A stretch of DNA of 64,000 bases, taken from contig JAVHMA010000018.1 in assembly GCA_031081715.1 (NCBI GenBank), positions 1 to 64,000 on the forward strand. Reading direction: 5' to 3'. Position 1 is the stretch's first letter, and each line of letters starts with the position of its first letter. The notes under the pieces were generated by a model. The model did not search any database and was not told the origin of the DNA. It saw only the letters and a program-made list of their open reading frames with translations. The stretch comes from Armatimonadota bacterium (GTDB lineage Bacteria > Sysuimicrobiota > Sysuimicrobiia > Sysuimicrobiales > Humicultoraceae). This document shows, piece by piece, positions 1 through 8,792 of this stretch. The position numbers and the translations under genes were made by a program.

Positions 1-99
1 GCGTCCACGATGGAGGGCAACCTGCTGACCGAGGACGACCAGTGGGCGAAGCTGCGGCTCGTCGCCGAGACGGCGCGAGAGGTGTGGGGGGAGACCTAG
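1..99 (+). CDS. 3' end of an unidentified gene
   Basis: Frame 1 is open from the left edge to a TAG at 97-99 and gives the last 32 residues of a protein that begins outside the window. The tail is polar and probably helical (it contains LTEDDQWAKLRL) and ends in EVWGET. No family can be recognised from so little. It ends 22 bases before the stop of the convergent ligase gene, so the two genes meet tail to tail. It could also be a chance open frame, although its codon use matches the neighbours. Confidence 0.45.
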   Translation, partial: ASTMEGNLLTEDDQWAKLRLVAETAREVWGET

Positions 100-121
100 C
101 CCGGGGATGCGCGGACCGCTG

Positions 122-1717
122 CTAGGCGTTCACCCGCTGGCGGCGGTCGTGATGCAGGTGCAGGATCTTCCCGGTCGCGGTCAGGAGCGGCGCCGCTCGC
201 TCGACCCGCAGCATGTCGGCGCCGCGCCAGAACAGTTCCATGACACGCGCCGGTCCTGGTCCGGCGCCGATGGCCGCGAGGAACGCATCGGCCACCGCGC
301 CCGGGTCAACCGGACCCACCGCTGGGTGCACGAGCAGCCGCAGCAGGGGGCGCCCCCCTGGCCCTTCCTCCTCGACAAGTTGATAGTGCGTCGGACCGCC
401 GCCGAAGCGGGCCGGCAGCACCTCCTCGAGCACGCGAACCAGGTCGGTGTCGAGGAAGGTCATGCCGCCGGCCGTCAGCTTCTCGTAACCTCGGATCGCC
501 TGTAGGTGCGTTCGCCAGCCCAGCGCCTCCAGCGGGCACCCGCACGCGCGCTCCTCGACGCGGGCCACGTCGCCCGACGAGACATTCAAGAGAATGAACG
601 GCGCGCTCGCCCGCAGCGAGGTCAGGAGGATCGCCTCCGGCGGCAGACCGGCGCCGTCCGCGCGCTCGCCGGGCTGGATGATGGCCTGAAGGTCGCTCAG
701 CACGTGGTGGTCGTCCGCGGCCGCGGGCGCCAGGCAGCCGTAGGCGATGTGCCCGGACTCGACGCTCGCGTACTGCGGCACGATCCGCGCGCCGGCCCGC
801 GCGCCGACCGCGGCCCGCGTGGTCGTCAGTGGCTCGCCACCGGCCGTGAACTCGGTGCCGCTGATGTCCACGCCGGCGTCCAGCGCCGCCTGGCAGACCA
901 GGACCGCGGTGCTCGGCGTCGCCCGCAGGTGCGGCACCAGGCCGCGGCGGCGGACCTGCGCGATCCACTTGAGGATCGGGCGCGGGTCGTCGGGCCGGAC
1001 GTGCCGCGGGGAGCCGAACGGCTGGCCCCCAAGCCAGCTCCCCCACCGCACGACCCGTACACTCCAGCGGTAGCGCGGGTGGAGTTCGGGTGTCGCCGGG
1101 TCCACGTGCGAGAACCACGCGTGCGGCGGTAGCCCGGCGCAGGCCAGGCGCAGCATCGCGTGCACCGCCGACCCGCCCGGCACTCCGCAGTGCGCGTGCA
1201 CCCAGCGGCGGGCGCCGCGCGCGTCCAGGAACAGGCGAAGGCCGACGGCCTGATCGCGCAGGTGGGCCAGATCGATGCCGGCTGCGGTGCGCTCGCCGCG
1301 GCTCCCGCTGCTCTGGGTGGGCACGTGGACCGTGGCCAGGGGGTTGGCGAACTGCGCCGGGTGCACGGTGAGGGTCAGGCTGCCGCGGACCAGGGGTCGC
1401 CGACCCTTGAACTCGTCCGCGGTCAGGTAGACGCCGCGGCGGTAGAGCGCGTGTAGCGCACCCTCGACGCCGTCGCGCCGGACCATGGCGGCCAGGTCGC
1501 CGTACTCGCAACCGGCGTGCGACAGCAGGGCGCGGTAAGGGCTGGAGGTTCCTGCGAAGACTGTGCGGCGCATCAGGTCGAGAAAGTCGGCATCGCGCCG
1601 CTGCAGCCGGGTGCGCAGGACCGCCCGCGCGTGCTCGGGGTCGACGGGCGAGCGCAAAAACCAGGGCAGCGACCAGAGCAGCCGCGCTCCGGCGGTGAGA
1701 TCGGCGAGGGTAACCAC
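122..1717 (-). CDS. PaaK/LuxE-like adenylate-forming enzyme (phenylacetate-CoA ligase family)
   Basis: A protein of about 531 residues from the ANL superfamily, which activates a carboxylic acid as an acyl-adenylate and usually passes it to CoA. The glycine/serine-rich nucleotide loop appears as TQSSGSRGE. A second core block, EFTAGGEPLTTTRAA followed by PQYASVESG, resembles the PaaK and acyl-protein synthetase group more than classic acyl-CoA synthetases. The C-terminal part ends with TGKILHLHH. The frame stays open upstream to an ATG at 1861, but that extension overlaps the divergent promoter and is low in complexity. A GTG at 1715-1717, with GGAGG two bases upstream, starts a natural N-terminus (TLADLTAGARLLWSLPWFLRSP). 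Substrate unknown: aromatic acid and fatty acid are both possible. Confidence 0.72.
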   Translation of the reverse strand: MVTLADLTAGARLLWSLPWFLRSPVDPEHARAVLRTRLQRRDADFLDLMRRTVFAGTSSPYRALLSHAGCEYGDLAAMVRRDGVEGALHALYRRGVYLTADEFKGRRPLVRGSLTLTVHPAQFANPLATVHVPTQSSGSRGERTAAGIDLAHLRDQAVGLRLFLDARGARRWVHAHCGVPGGSAVHAMLRLACAGLPPHAWFSHVDPATPELHPRYRWSVRVVRWGSWLGGQPFGSPRHVRPDDPRPILKWIAQVRRRGLVPHLRATPSTAVLVCQAALDAGVDISGTEFTAGGEPLTTTRAAVGARAGARIVPQYASVESGHIAYGCLAPAAADDHHVLSDLQAIIQPGERADGAGLPPEAILLTSLRASAPFILLNVSSGDVARVEERACGCPLEALGWRTHLQAIRGYEKLTAGGMTFLDTDLVRVLEEVLPARFGGGPTHYQLVEEEGPGGRPLLRLLVHPAVGPVDPGAVADAFLAAIGAGPGPARVMELFWRGADMLRVERAAPLLTATGKILHLHHDRRQRVNA

Positions 1718-1856
1718 GGCCTCCGGCTCTCGGTGTGATGGCCGGGGCGTCTTGTTCGACGCGCCCAAGCCGGCGCCTGCCGGGCCTGGGTACTGCCAGT
1801 CCGCTGCGACGGGCGTCCGGCGCGGGAGAACACGCTCGGTGCGCAGGCTCGTAGGG

Positions 1857-1862
1857 TACAAT
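1857..1862 (+). promoter_or_regulatory. -10 element upstream of the kelch gene
   Basis: TACAAT lies 35 bases before the ATG at 1898, with GGGGGAG as ribosome binding site between them. No convincing -35 is seen. It sits inside the possible N-terminal extension of the opposite-strand ligase, which argues against that extension being coding. Confidence 0.45.
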
Positions 1863-1897
1863 ACGACCCAAACACTCGACGGGGGAGCGGTGAGCCG

Positions 1898-2941
1898 ATG
1901 GCGGATTCGAGGACGATGGTGCGGGCGATCGGCGTGGCGCTGGCCATCCTACTGATCCTTCAGGCCGCGGCGCCGATGACCCTGGCGCAGAGCCCGGAGC
2001 TATCCGGCCTCCCGGAGGTGAACGGCTGGCGTCTGGCCGCGGCGATGCTCGTCCCACGCTCCGAGCACGCGGTCGCGGCGCTCGACGGCAAGGTCTACGC
2101 GATCGGCGGCTACCCGCCCGGTCGCATCCCTTCCGAGGTCGTGCAGGTCTACGACGTGGCGGCCAACCGCTGGCAGTACGGTCCGCCGCTCCCGGTCCCG
2201 ATGCACCACACCGTGGCCGCGGCCGCGAACAACCGGCTGTACGTGATCGGCGGCGAGTTCGACGGCGCCGGCACCGGTCGGGTCGAGGTGTTCCTGGACA
2301 CGGTCTACGAGCTCGACCCGCCAATGGGGACGTGGCGACGGCGGGCGTCCATGCCGACCGCGCGGAGCGGCGGCGCGGCCGCGGTCGTGGATGGCAGGAT
2401 CTACGTCGCCGGCGGCCGGCCACCGCGAGGCCACGATTTCGCGGTCTACGATCCGGCCGCGGACCGATGGACCGTGCTGCCGAACCTGCCCACGCAGCGC
2501 AACCACCTCGCCGTTGCGGCCCTCGACGGCAAGGTCTATGTCGCGGGCGGCCGCTTCGGAGGAGGGTTCAACAGCGAGAAGACCGGGGCGCTCGAGATCT
2601 ACGACCCGGCGACCAACCGCTGGAGCGTCGGTGCGCCGATGCCGGCGCCGCGTGGCGGGGTCGCCGGCGTGGCTGCCAGCGGCTGCCTGTACGTCATCGG
2701 CGGGGAAGGCAACACCGCGGACCCCCGCGGGCTGTTCGACCAGAACGAGGCTTACGACCCCCGCGCGAACACCTGGGTGCGCTTTGCGCCCATGCCGACC
2801 CCGACCCACGGCCTGGTCGGCGGCGCATTCGTGGGGGGACGAATCTACCTGCCGGGCGGTGCCGTGACGCAGGGCGGCGGCTCGGGCTCGGTCATCCACT
2901 GGGTGTTCCGGCCGCCCGCGGACTGCCGCTCGGGGACGTGA
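1898..2941 (+). CDS. exported kelch-repeat beta-propeller protein
   Basis: 347 residues. The first ~31 form a typical signal peptide (hydrophobic run about 10-27, cleavage near TLAQS). Six kelch motifs follow about 48-50 residues apart, each with the pattern hydrophobic-DGK/R-hydrophobic-Y-hydrophobic-GG: KVYAIGG, RLYVIGG, RIYVAGG, KVYVAGG, CLYVIGG and RIYLPGG. Each is followed by a Tyr-Asp-Pro-type strand and a Trp (ATNRWSVG). This predicts a six-bladed propeller outside the cytoplasmic membrane, probably for binding rather than catalysis; no enzymatic motif is visible. The stop codon overlaps the GTG of the next gene (GTGA at 2938-2941), so the two propellers are made together. Ligand and role are unknown. 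Confidence 0.8.
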   Translation: MADSRTMVRAIGVALAILLILQAAAPMTLAQSPELSGLPEVNGWRLAAAMLVPRSEHAVAALDGKVYAIGGYPPGRIPSEVVQVYDVAANRWQYGPPLPVPMHHTVAAAANNRLYVIGGEFDGAGTGRVEVFLDTVYELDPPMGTWRRRASMPTARSGGAAAVVDGRIYVAGGRPPRGHDFAVYDPAADRWTVLPNLPTQRNHLAVAALDGKVYVAGGRFGGGFNSEKTGALEIYDPATNRWSVGAPMPAPRGGVAGVAASGCLYVIGGEGNTADPRGLFDQNEAYDPRANTWVRFAPMPTPTHGLVGGAFVGGRIYLPGGAVTQGGGSGSVIHWVFRPPADCRSGT

Positions 2942-3882
2942 TCGGCCGCCTGGCGGTCCTCGCCGCAGTCGTCCTCGCGGCGAGTGCCGCCGCGCCGCTC
3001 GGTGCGCAGCCGCGACGCCCCGCGATCTACCTGAGCGATCCCGGTAACCAGCGCGTCGTGCGCATCGAGGACATGAGCGGCGCCGGCTGGATCGCGCTGC
3101 CCGTGCGCGATCCAGCTCCGCGGGGGTTTGCGTTTCAGTCCGGCCTCGCCCTCGATTTCGCCGGACGCATTTACCTGAGCGACGCCGCCGGCTCGCGCGT
3201 CGTGCGCGTAGACGACATGGCCGGCGCCGGGTGGACCGCGTTCAGCCGCTCGGCGGGCGGGCAGCTCGGGTTTCCTGTCGGAGTGGCCGTGGACCGCCAG
3301 GGGCGGATCTACATCGCGGACGCCACCAACCACCGCGTGGTGCGGGTGGACGACCTGACCGGCGCCGGGTGGGTGGCGCTGGGGAGCCGCGGCGCGGGCC
3401 CGCGGCAGTTCAACTTCCCGCAGGGGCTGGCCCTGGACGCGTCCGGCCGGCTGTATGTCGTCGATGCGCTGAACGACCGTGTCGTGCGAGTGGACGACAT
3501 GAGCGGCGCGGGCTGGGTGGCGTTCGGCCGCAGCGGGACCGGCCGCGGCGAGTTCGACTTTCCCGCCGGCATCGCGCTCGACGCCGCCGGCCGCATCTAC
3601 GTCACCGACTCGAGCAATAATCGGATCGTCCGCACGGACGACCTGCGCGGCGCCGGGTGGGTCGCCTACGGCACCGCGGGCGCCGCGCCCGGGCAGTTCA
3701 CCTTCCCTACCGGCATCGCGGTGGACGCGTCCGGCCGCATCTACGTCACCGACGAGGAGCACCGCCTGATCCGCATCGCCGACATGAGCGGCGCCGGCTG
3801 GACCGCGCTTGGCAGCCTGGGAAGCGGTCGCCTGCAGTTCGCGTTCCCGTCGGCGGTCGCGGTGGACGGCGCGCTACGGTAG
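2938..3882 (+). CDS. exported NHL-type repeat protein with DDMSGAGW repeats
   Basis: 314 residues, starting at the GTG of a GTGA overlap with the kelch gene. A short signal peptide (VLAAVVLAASAAAPLGAQ) is followed by six repeats of about 45-48 residues. The repeats share RIYLSD/RIYVTD, an Asn/Arg-rich turn, RVVRVDDMSGAGW, an aromatic-glycine step, and FPxGIALDASG. The layout is that of an NHL/SMP-30-like propeller. The constant block DDM(S/T)GAGW is very strongly conserved between blades, also at DNA level, which suggests recent internal duplication or gene conversion. Probably a secreted or surface scaffold; no catalytic residues are recognisable. The frame is also open further upstream, but that part lies inside the kelch gene. 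Confidence 0.77.
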   Translation: MIGRLAVLAAVVLAASAAAPLGAQPRRPAIYLSDPGNQRVVRIEDMSGAGWIALPVRDPAPRGFAFQSGLALDFAGRIYLSDAAGSRVVRVDDMAGAGWTAFSRSAGGQLGFPVGVAVDRQGRIYIADATNHRVVRVDDLTGAGWVALGSRGAGPRQFNFPQGLALDASGRLYVVDALNDRVVRVDDMSGAGWVAFGRSGTGRGEFDFPAGIALDAAGRIYVTDSSNNRIVRTDDLRGAGWVAYGTAGAAPGQFTFPTGIAVDASGRIYVTDEEHRLIRIADMSGAGWTALGSLGSGRLQFAFPSAVAVDGALR

Positions 3883-3886
3883 AGGT

Positions 3887-3915
3887 TTGACATCCTCCGG
3901 CCCAGTCTCTACCAT
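3887..3915 (+). promoter_or_regulatory. promoter of the thrS T-box transcript
   Basis: TTGACA (3887-3892), a 17-base spacer, then TACCAT (3910-3915). It starts only four bases after the stop of the NHL gene and predicts transcription from about 3922, just before the T-box stem I. Confidence 0.7.
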
Positions 3916-3921
3916 GACGGT

Positions 3922-4189
3922 AGCAACGACGAGGACGAGTACGTCGAGCGCCGGTCTGCGCCGTGGTGGCACGGCAGGAGAGAGGCGGGGCCGCCGGCTG
4001 AGAGCCCTGCCGGCCGACTCGACGGAACACCCCCTCCGAGCCGCGAGCGAACGGCGGTCGGTCGACCGCCTAGGAAGCCGCCGGGTGCGCCCGTGATCGC
4101 GCGCTGAGCGCCCGGCCGGCGACGGTGGCCGGCGGGCATCGAGGGTGGAACCGCGGACACCCGCCCCTCTGGGGCGGGTGTAGTGTTTT
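3922..4189 (+). promoter_or_regulatory. T-box riboswitch controlling thrS
   Basis: The leader carries the conserved T-box sequence GGGTGGAACCGCGG (4143-4156), which pairs with the acceptor end of uncharged tRNA. Next comes an intrinsic terminator. Stem I features are visible: GAGTA near 3936, AGAGAG near 3980 and GGCTGAGAGCC near 3996. The specifier is read as ACC (Thr) at 4029-4031 within GAAC-ACC. The glyQ leader in this window has the same layout with GAAC-GGC, which supports both readings. Known role: uncharged tRNA-Thr stabilises the antiterminator so that thrS is transcribed when threonine or charging is low. Confidence 0.88.
4157..4189 (+). terminator. T-box-controlled intrinsic terminator before thrS
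   Basis: A perfect 11-bp stem (ACACCCGCCCC at 4157-4167 with GGGGCGGGTGT at 4171-4181), a three-base loop, and then AGTGTTTT. The left arm directly abuts the T-box sequence. Confidence 0.85.
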
Positions 4190-4216
4190 CGCGCACGACG
4201 TAAGGAGGGACGGGAC

Positions 4217-6136
4217 ATGGCGCAGGTCGTGGTCGAGTTGCCAGGCGGGCAACGGCACGCGGTGGCCGCGGGCACCACGCTCGCGGCGCTGGCTCGGTCG
4301 CTGGGGCTGGACGGTGTCGTCGGCGCCCTCGTGGACGGCCGCGCTTGCGACCTGGCCGCGCCGCTGGCCGCGGACGCGCGCGTGCAGTTCCTGACCTTCG
4401 ACGACCCGGCCGGCCGCGAGGTGTACTGGCACTCCACGGCCCACCTGATGGCGCAGGCCGTCAAGCAGCTCTTCCCCGGGGCCCGGCTCGCCATCGGCCC
4501 GCCGATCGAGGACGGATTCTACTATGACTTCGACATCGGCCGGCCGTTCGAACCGGACGATCTGGAGCGCATCGAGGCGCGCATGCGCGAGCTGGCCGCG
4601 GCCGACCAACCCATCGAGCGCGTCGAGATCCCGCGGGAGGAGGCCCGGCGCCGGTTCGAGGCCGAGGGGGAGGTCTACAAGCTCGAGCTGCTCGACGACA
4701 TCCCGGACCAGCGCGTGAGCTTCTACCGGCAGGATGGGTTCCAGGACATGTGCCGCGGCCCGCACCTGCCGCGCACGGGGTTGATCCGCGCGATCAAGTT
4801 GCTCTCCACCTCCGGGGCGTACTGGCGCGGCGACGAGCGCCGGCCGATGCTGCAGCGCATCTACGGTGTCTCGTACCCGACGCCTGAACAGTTGGACGCG
4901 CACCTGCGCCGGATCGAGGAGGCGCGCCGGCGCGACCACCGGCGCATCGGCCGCGAGCTCGGGCTGTTCCACATCGCCCCGGAGGTCGGCCAGGGGCTGC
5001 CGCTGTGGCTGCCGCGCGGGGCCACGATCCGGCGCGTCATCGAACGCTACATCGTGGACCTCGAGGTGGCCTCGGGCTACCAGCACGTCTACAGTCAGGA
5101 GCTCGCGTCCTCGCAGCTCTACAAGATGTCCGGTCACTGGGAGCACTACCGCGAGAACATGTACCCGCCGATGCAGCTCGACAACGAAGAGCTCGTGCTC
5201 CGGCCGATGAACTGCCCGCACCACATCATGATCTACCGGCACGGGCAGCACTCGTACCGCGAGCTCCCGGTGCGCATCGCGGAGCTCGGCAAGGTGTTCC
5301 GCTACGAGCGCTCCGGCGTGCTCACCGGGTTGCACCGCGTGCGCGGGATGGCGATGAACGACGCGCACATCTTCTGCCGGCGCGACCAGATCAAGGACGA
5401 GATCAAGGGCGTGGCCGCGCTCATCCAGCGGGTCTACGCCGACTTCCAGATCACGGGCGCCTGGTACCGGCTGTCTCTGCGCGACCCGGCGGACCGCGTC
5501 AACTTCATGCCGCACGACGAGCTGTGGGACCTGGCGGAGGCCCAGCTGCGCGATGCGCTCGAGGAGATGGGGCTGCCCTTCCGCGAGGCGCGGGGTGAGG
5601 CCGCGTTCTACGGCCCGAAGCTCGACGTGCAGGTGCCGACGGCCACGGGCAAGGACGAGACGATGTCGACGATTCAGCTCGACTTCCTGCTGCCCGAGCG
5701 GTTTGCCCTGGAGTACATCGGCGAGGACGGCGCCGCCCACCGGCCGGTAATGATCCACCGCGCGGTCACAAGCACGATGGAGCGGTGGATGGCCCTGCTC
5801 ATCGAGCAGTACGAGGGCCGGTTCCCCCTGTGGCTCGCGCCCGAGCAGGTGCGCGTCCTGCCGATCGCTGACCGGCACCAGGAGTACGCGCGCGGCGTGG
5901 CCGCGCGGCTGGAGGCGGCCGGGTTCCGCGTGAGCGTGGACGCGTCCAACGAGCGCATCAGCTACAAGATCCGCCACGCGCAGCTCCTCCACGTGCCGTA
6001 CATGGCGGTCGTCGGCGACCGCGAGGCGGCCGCCGGCGCGGTGGCGGTGCGCAGCCGCAGCGCCGGCGACCTCGGCCCGGTGCCGGTCGCGGAGTTCGCG
6101 CGGCGCTTGGCGGAGGAGGTCGCAACCAAGGCCTGA
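4217..6136 (+). CDS. thrS: threonine--tRNA ligase
   Basis: 639 residues, the usual length for ThrRS (EC 6.1.1.3), which charges tRNA-Thr in the cytoplasm. Order of parts: N-terminal TGS domain (about 1-62), the editing domain with HSTAH (His72 and His76), the class II catalytic core from about 240 with the motif RPMNCPHH near residue 331, and the C-terminal anticodon-binding domain from about 535. A near-perfect TAAGGAGGG lies 7 bases before the ATG. Transcription depends on the T-box upstream. comEC follows 57 bases downstream. Confidence 0.97.
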   Translation: MAQVVVELPGGQRHAVAAGTTLAALARSLGLDGVVGALVDGRACDLAAPLAADARVQFLTFDDPAGREVYWHSTAHLMAQAVKQLFPGARLAIGPPIEDGFYYDFDIGRPFEPDDLERIEARMRELAAADQPIERVEIPREEARRRFEAEGEVYKLELLDDIPDQRVSFYRQDGFQDMCRGPHLPRTGLIRAIKLLSTSGAYWRGDERRPMLQRIYGVSYPTPEQLDAHLRRIEEARRRDHRRIGRELGLFHIAPEVGQGLPLWLPRGATIRRVIERYIVDLEVASGYQHVYSQELASSQLYKMSGHWEHYRENMYPPMQLDNEELVLRPMNCPHHIMIYRHGQHSYRELPVRIAELGKVFRYERSGVLTGLHRVRGMAMNDAHIFCRRDQIKDEIKGVAALIQRVYADFQITGAWYRLSLRDPADRVNFMPHDELWDLAEAQLRDALEEMGLPFREARGEAAFYGPKLDVQVPTATGKDETMSTIQLDFLLPERFALEYIGEDGAAHRPVMIHRAVTSTMERWMALLIEQYEGRFPLWLAPEQVRVLPIADRHQEYARGVAARLEAAGFRVSVDASNERISYKIRHAQLLHVPYMAVVGDREAAAGAVAVRSRSAGDLGPVPVAEFARRLAEEVATKA

Positions 6137-6193
6137 CCCCCGCACGCCCGGCCGGTCCGGTCCGATGCTTCAGGCAGGAGGCGGATCGGGCCG

Positions 6194-8584
6194 ATGCGCG
6201 TGCCCACCCCGGGCCCGCTGGTGTGCGCGGCCGCCGCGTTTGCGGCGGGTGTCGCGCTGCACGCCCGCCTCGTCCTGCCGCTCGCCTGGAGCGTCCTGGC
6301 CGCCCTGCTCGCCGCGGTCACGTGCGCGGCCGCGTGGCGTTTGGGGCGGCGCCGGGCGTTCCTGGTCGGTGCGATCGTGCTGTACGCCGCCCTTGGCACA
6401 ACGCATGCCACGCTGCAGGCGCCACCGCCACCGTTCTGGGTCGAGGTCGCCGACGGCCGCACAGTGCGGGCCGAGGGGATCGTGCTCGAACCGCCGGAGC
6501 CGACGCTGCGCGGCTGGCGGGGTGTGCTGCGGGTGCGCCGCCTCGAGCTGGACGCCGGGCGGCTCGAGGTGGACGCGAGCATTCGCCTGACCGGTCGCGG
6601 TCCTCCGCCTCATGCCTCGGGAGGGTCACTCGTCGCGGTGCGGGGCCGGTTCCGCGCGGGGGCGCCGGCCGGCAACCCGGGCGAGCGCTCCGAGCGCGAC
6701 GCGTTGCGCCGGCGCGGGCTCGTCGGCGTGCTGGCGGTCGGTACCACGCCGGTCGTGGTCCAGCGCCCCGGTGGGGGGTCGGCGCGCGGCACCCTCGCCT
6801 GGCTGCGACGGCGCATCGTCGATGCGGCGCTCGGCGCGCTGCCCGAACCGCGCGGTGCGCTGCTGCTGTCGCTGCTGCTCGGCATCGACGCGCACCTGCC
6901 GCCGGAACTCTACCGGCAGTTTTCGGCCGCCGGTATGGTCCACCTGATGGTCGTCTCGGGCGCGCAGGTCGGGATCGTCGCGGGGGCGTGTGCGTGGGCG
7001 ATGCGGCTGGCCCGCCTGCCGCCGGCACCGGCGGCCGCGCTGAGCGTGGCCGCGGTCGTGGCGTTCGCATCGCTCGTGGGGTGGGCGCCGTCGATCGGCC
7101 GCGCCGTGGTCATGAGCGCGATCGTGCTCGGCGGCGTCGCGCTCGGACGGCCGCGCGACCGGGCCGCGACGCTGGCCGCCGCCGCGCTCGCGTTGCTGGT
7201 CGCGCAGCCCGCGGTCCTGTTCGACGTCGGGTTCCAGCTCTCGTTCGCGGCGAGTTGGGGGCTGTTGTTTCTGGCACCCGCGGTGGCGGCACGGCTGGCC
7301 GTGCTCGGGCGGCACGCCGCCGGGGCGCTCGGCGTCACGGCGGGCGCGCAGGTCGCGGTTGCGCCGCTGCTCGCCGCGCACTTCCAGGCCGTCCCCGTCG
7401 CCGGGTTGCTCGCGAATTTGCTCGCCGTGCCGGCGATCGCGGTCCTGGTGCCCGCGGGGTTCGCGCTGATCCCGCTGGTCGTCGTCGCGCCCGAGGCGGC
7501 CGCGCCCCTGCTCCGCGCGCTCGGCCCGTTACTCGACGCCGTGTTGTGGATGGGCCGGACGTTCGGCGGGCTGCCCTGGGCCACCGCTCCCTCGCCGCCC
7601 GTGCCTGCCTGGGCGGTCGCGGCCGCGTTGGGCGCGCTGGGCGCCGCGGCGGCCGCGCTCTCCGGGAGCTGGCGGCCGGCCCGCGTACAGACGTTCACAG
7701 CCGCCGCCGCGGCTGTTGCGGTGGCCACCGCCTGGCTGGCCGGGGCCACGGCGCCGCCGGCGCTGCTGACGGTCACGGTCATCGACGTGGGCCAGGGCGA
7801 CGCGATCCTCATCCGCAGCCCCTCCGGCCGTGTGGCATTGCTCGATGGCGGCGGCGAGATCGGCGCCGGGCGCCTCGGATGGGACGTCGGGCGCATGCGG
7901 GTGGTGCCGGCTCTGCGCCGTGCTGGCGTCCGGCGCCTCGATGTCGTGGTGCTCTCGCACCCGCACGAGGACCACGTTGGAGGACTGCCTGCGGTGCTGG
8001 AGAACTTCCCGGTCGGACTGGTGCTGGATCCCGGCGTCCCGCACGCCTCTGTGTCGTACGCGCGCCTGCTTCGCCTGATCGAGGCCGGCCGGATCGCCCA
8101 CCGGTCGGCGCGGCAGGGGCTGGCCGTGGATCTTGAAGCCGGCGCGACCTTGCGCGTGCTCTACCCGCCAGAGCCGGCGCCGGCCCTGGGCGGCGATCCG
8201 GTGCACGCGCGCGGGGTGGTCGCGCGCCTCGCCCACGGGGCCGCGGCGATGCTGCTCGCCGGGGACGCCGAGGCCCCGGTCGAGCGCTACCTGCTGGACC
8301 ACGGCGTGCCGATCGCCAGCGACGTGCTCAAGGTCGGTCATCACGGCAGTCGGACCTCCACGACGCCGGCGTTCCTCGCGCGCGTGGCCCCGCGGGTGGC
8401 GGTCATCTCCGTCGGGGCCGACAATCCCTTCGGCCACCCGCACGAGGCCACGCTGGCGGCGCTCGCGCGGGCCGGCGTGACCGTTTACCGCACCGACCGG
8501 GATGGTGCGGTCACGCTCGCCACCGGCGGCGACGGATGGCGCGTGACCACAGCCAGGACGAGGCCGCATGCGCGGATTCATTGA
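6194..8584 (+). CDS. comEC: ComEC/Rec2 DNA-uptake channel with C-terminal metallo-beta-lactamase domain
   Basis: 796 residues. Hydrophobic helices at the N-terminus, a DUF4131-like region, the polytopic ComEC permease domain (from about 210, containing MVHLMVVSGAQVGIVAG), and a soluble metallo-beta-lactamase domain from about 525. That domain starts with VIDVGQGDA and carries SHPHEDHVGG (near 587) and VGHHGS (near 714), the metal-ligand motifs. In known systems ComEC carries single-stranded DNA through the inner membrane during transformation. All three usual parts are present. AGGAGG precedes the ATG. Other competence genes are not in the window. Confidence 0.92.
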   Translation: MRVPTPGPLVCAAAAFAAGVALHARLVLPLAWSVLAALLAAVTCAAAWRLGRRRAFLVGAIVLYAALGTTHATLQAPPPPFWVEVADGRTVRAEGIVLEPPEPTLRGWRGVLRVRRLELDAGRLEVDASIRLTGRGPPPHASGGSLVAVRGRFRAGAPAGNPGERSERDALRRRGLVGVLAVGTTPVVVQRPGGGSARGTLAWLRRRIVDAALGALPEPRGALLLSLLLGIDAHLPPELYRQFSAAGMVHLMVVSGAQVGIVAGACAWAMRLARLPPAPAAALSVAAVVAFASLVGWAPSIGRAVVMSAIVLGGVALGRPRDRAATLAAAALALLVAQPAVLFDVGFQLSFAASWGLLFLAPAVAARLAVLGRHAAGALGVTAGAQVAVAPLLAAHFQAVPVAGLLANLLAVPAIAVLVPAGFALIPLVVVAPEAAAPLLRALGPLLDAVLWMGRTFGGLPWATAPSPPVPAWAVAAALGALGAAAAALSGSWRPARVQTFTAAAAAVAVATAWLAGATAPPALLTVTVIDVGQGDAILIRSPSGRVALLDGGGEIGAGRLGWDVGRMRVVPALRRAGVRRLDVVVLSHPHEDHVGGLPAVLENFPVGLVLDPGVPHASVSYARLLRLIEAGRIAHRSARQGLAVDLEAGATLRVLYPPEPAPALGGDPVHARGVVARLAHGAAAMLLAGDAEAPVERYLLDHGVPIASDVLKVGHHGSRTSTTPAFLARVAPRVAVISVGADNPFGHPHEATLAALARAGVTVYRTDRDGAVTLATGGDGWRVTTARTRPHARIH

Positions 8585-8792
8585 TCGGGTGACGGACGGG
8601 GTCGCGGTGGTCCTGCTCGAAGGCGGTGGCCGGGCCTACCTGCACGCGGCAGCGCTCCCGGCCGGCGTCGCGGCCGGCACCGTGGTCGAGTGCGAGCTCC
8701 GGCGGCTCCCGCCGCCGGCGGGCGCCGACGAGGCGCAGGAGGTCGCGGAGCTCATCGCTCGCCTGCGCGCCGGGGAGCACCAGCATGGCTGA
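8568..8792 (+). CDS. small DUF3006-like protein
   Basis: 74 residues, overlapping the end of comEC by 17 bases and the start of holA by 8. The beginning, MRGFIDRVTDGVAVVLLEGG, matches the DUF3006 pattern (a small beta-rich protein often found next to ComEC or its metallo-beta-lactamase domain). The function of the family is not established. The overlap on both sides implies coupled translation with comEC and holA. Confidence 0.7.
   Translation: MRGFIDRVTDGVAVVLLEGGGRAYLHAAALPAGVAAGTVVECELRRLPPPAGADEAQEVAELIARLRAGEHQHG

Noticed and set aside
306-2423. 705-residue open frame on the minus strand
   Set aside because: Arg/Pro/Ala-rich shadow of the ligase and kelch genes, with no family likeness; typical of GC-rich DNA.
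3030-3880. Regular DNA repeats considered as a CRISPR-like or satellite array
   Set aside because: The repeats (about 140 bases apart) are in frame and encode the blades of the NHL-type protein; spacers are also coding and conserved.
4070-6145. 691-residue minus-strand frame opposite thrS
   Set aside because: Antisense of thrS and its T-box; composition is unlike the real proteins here.
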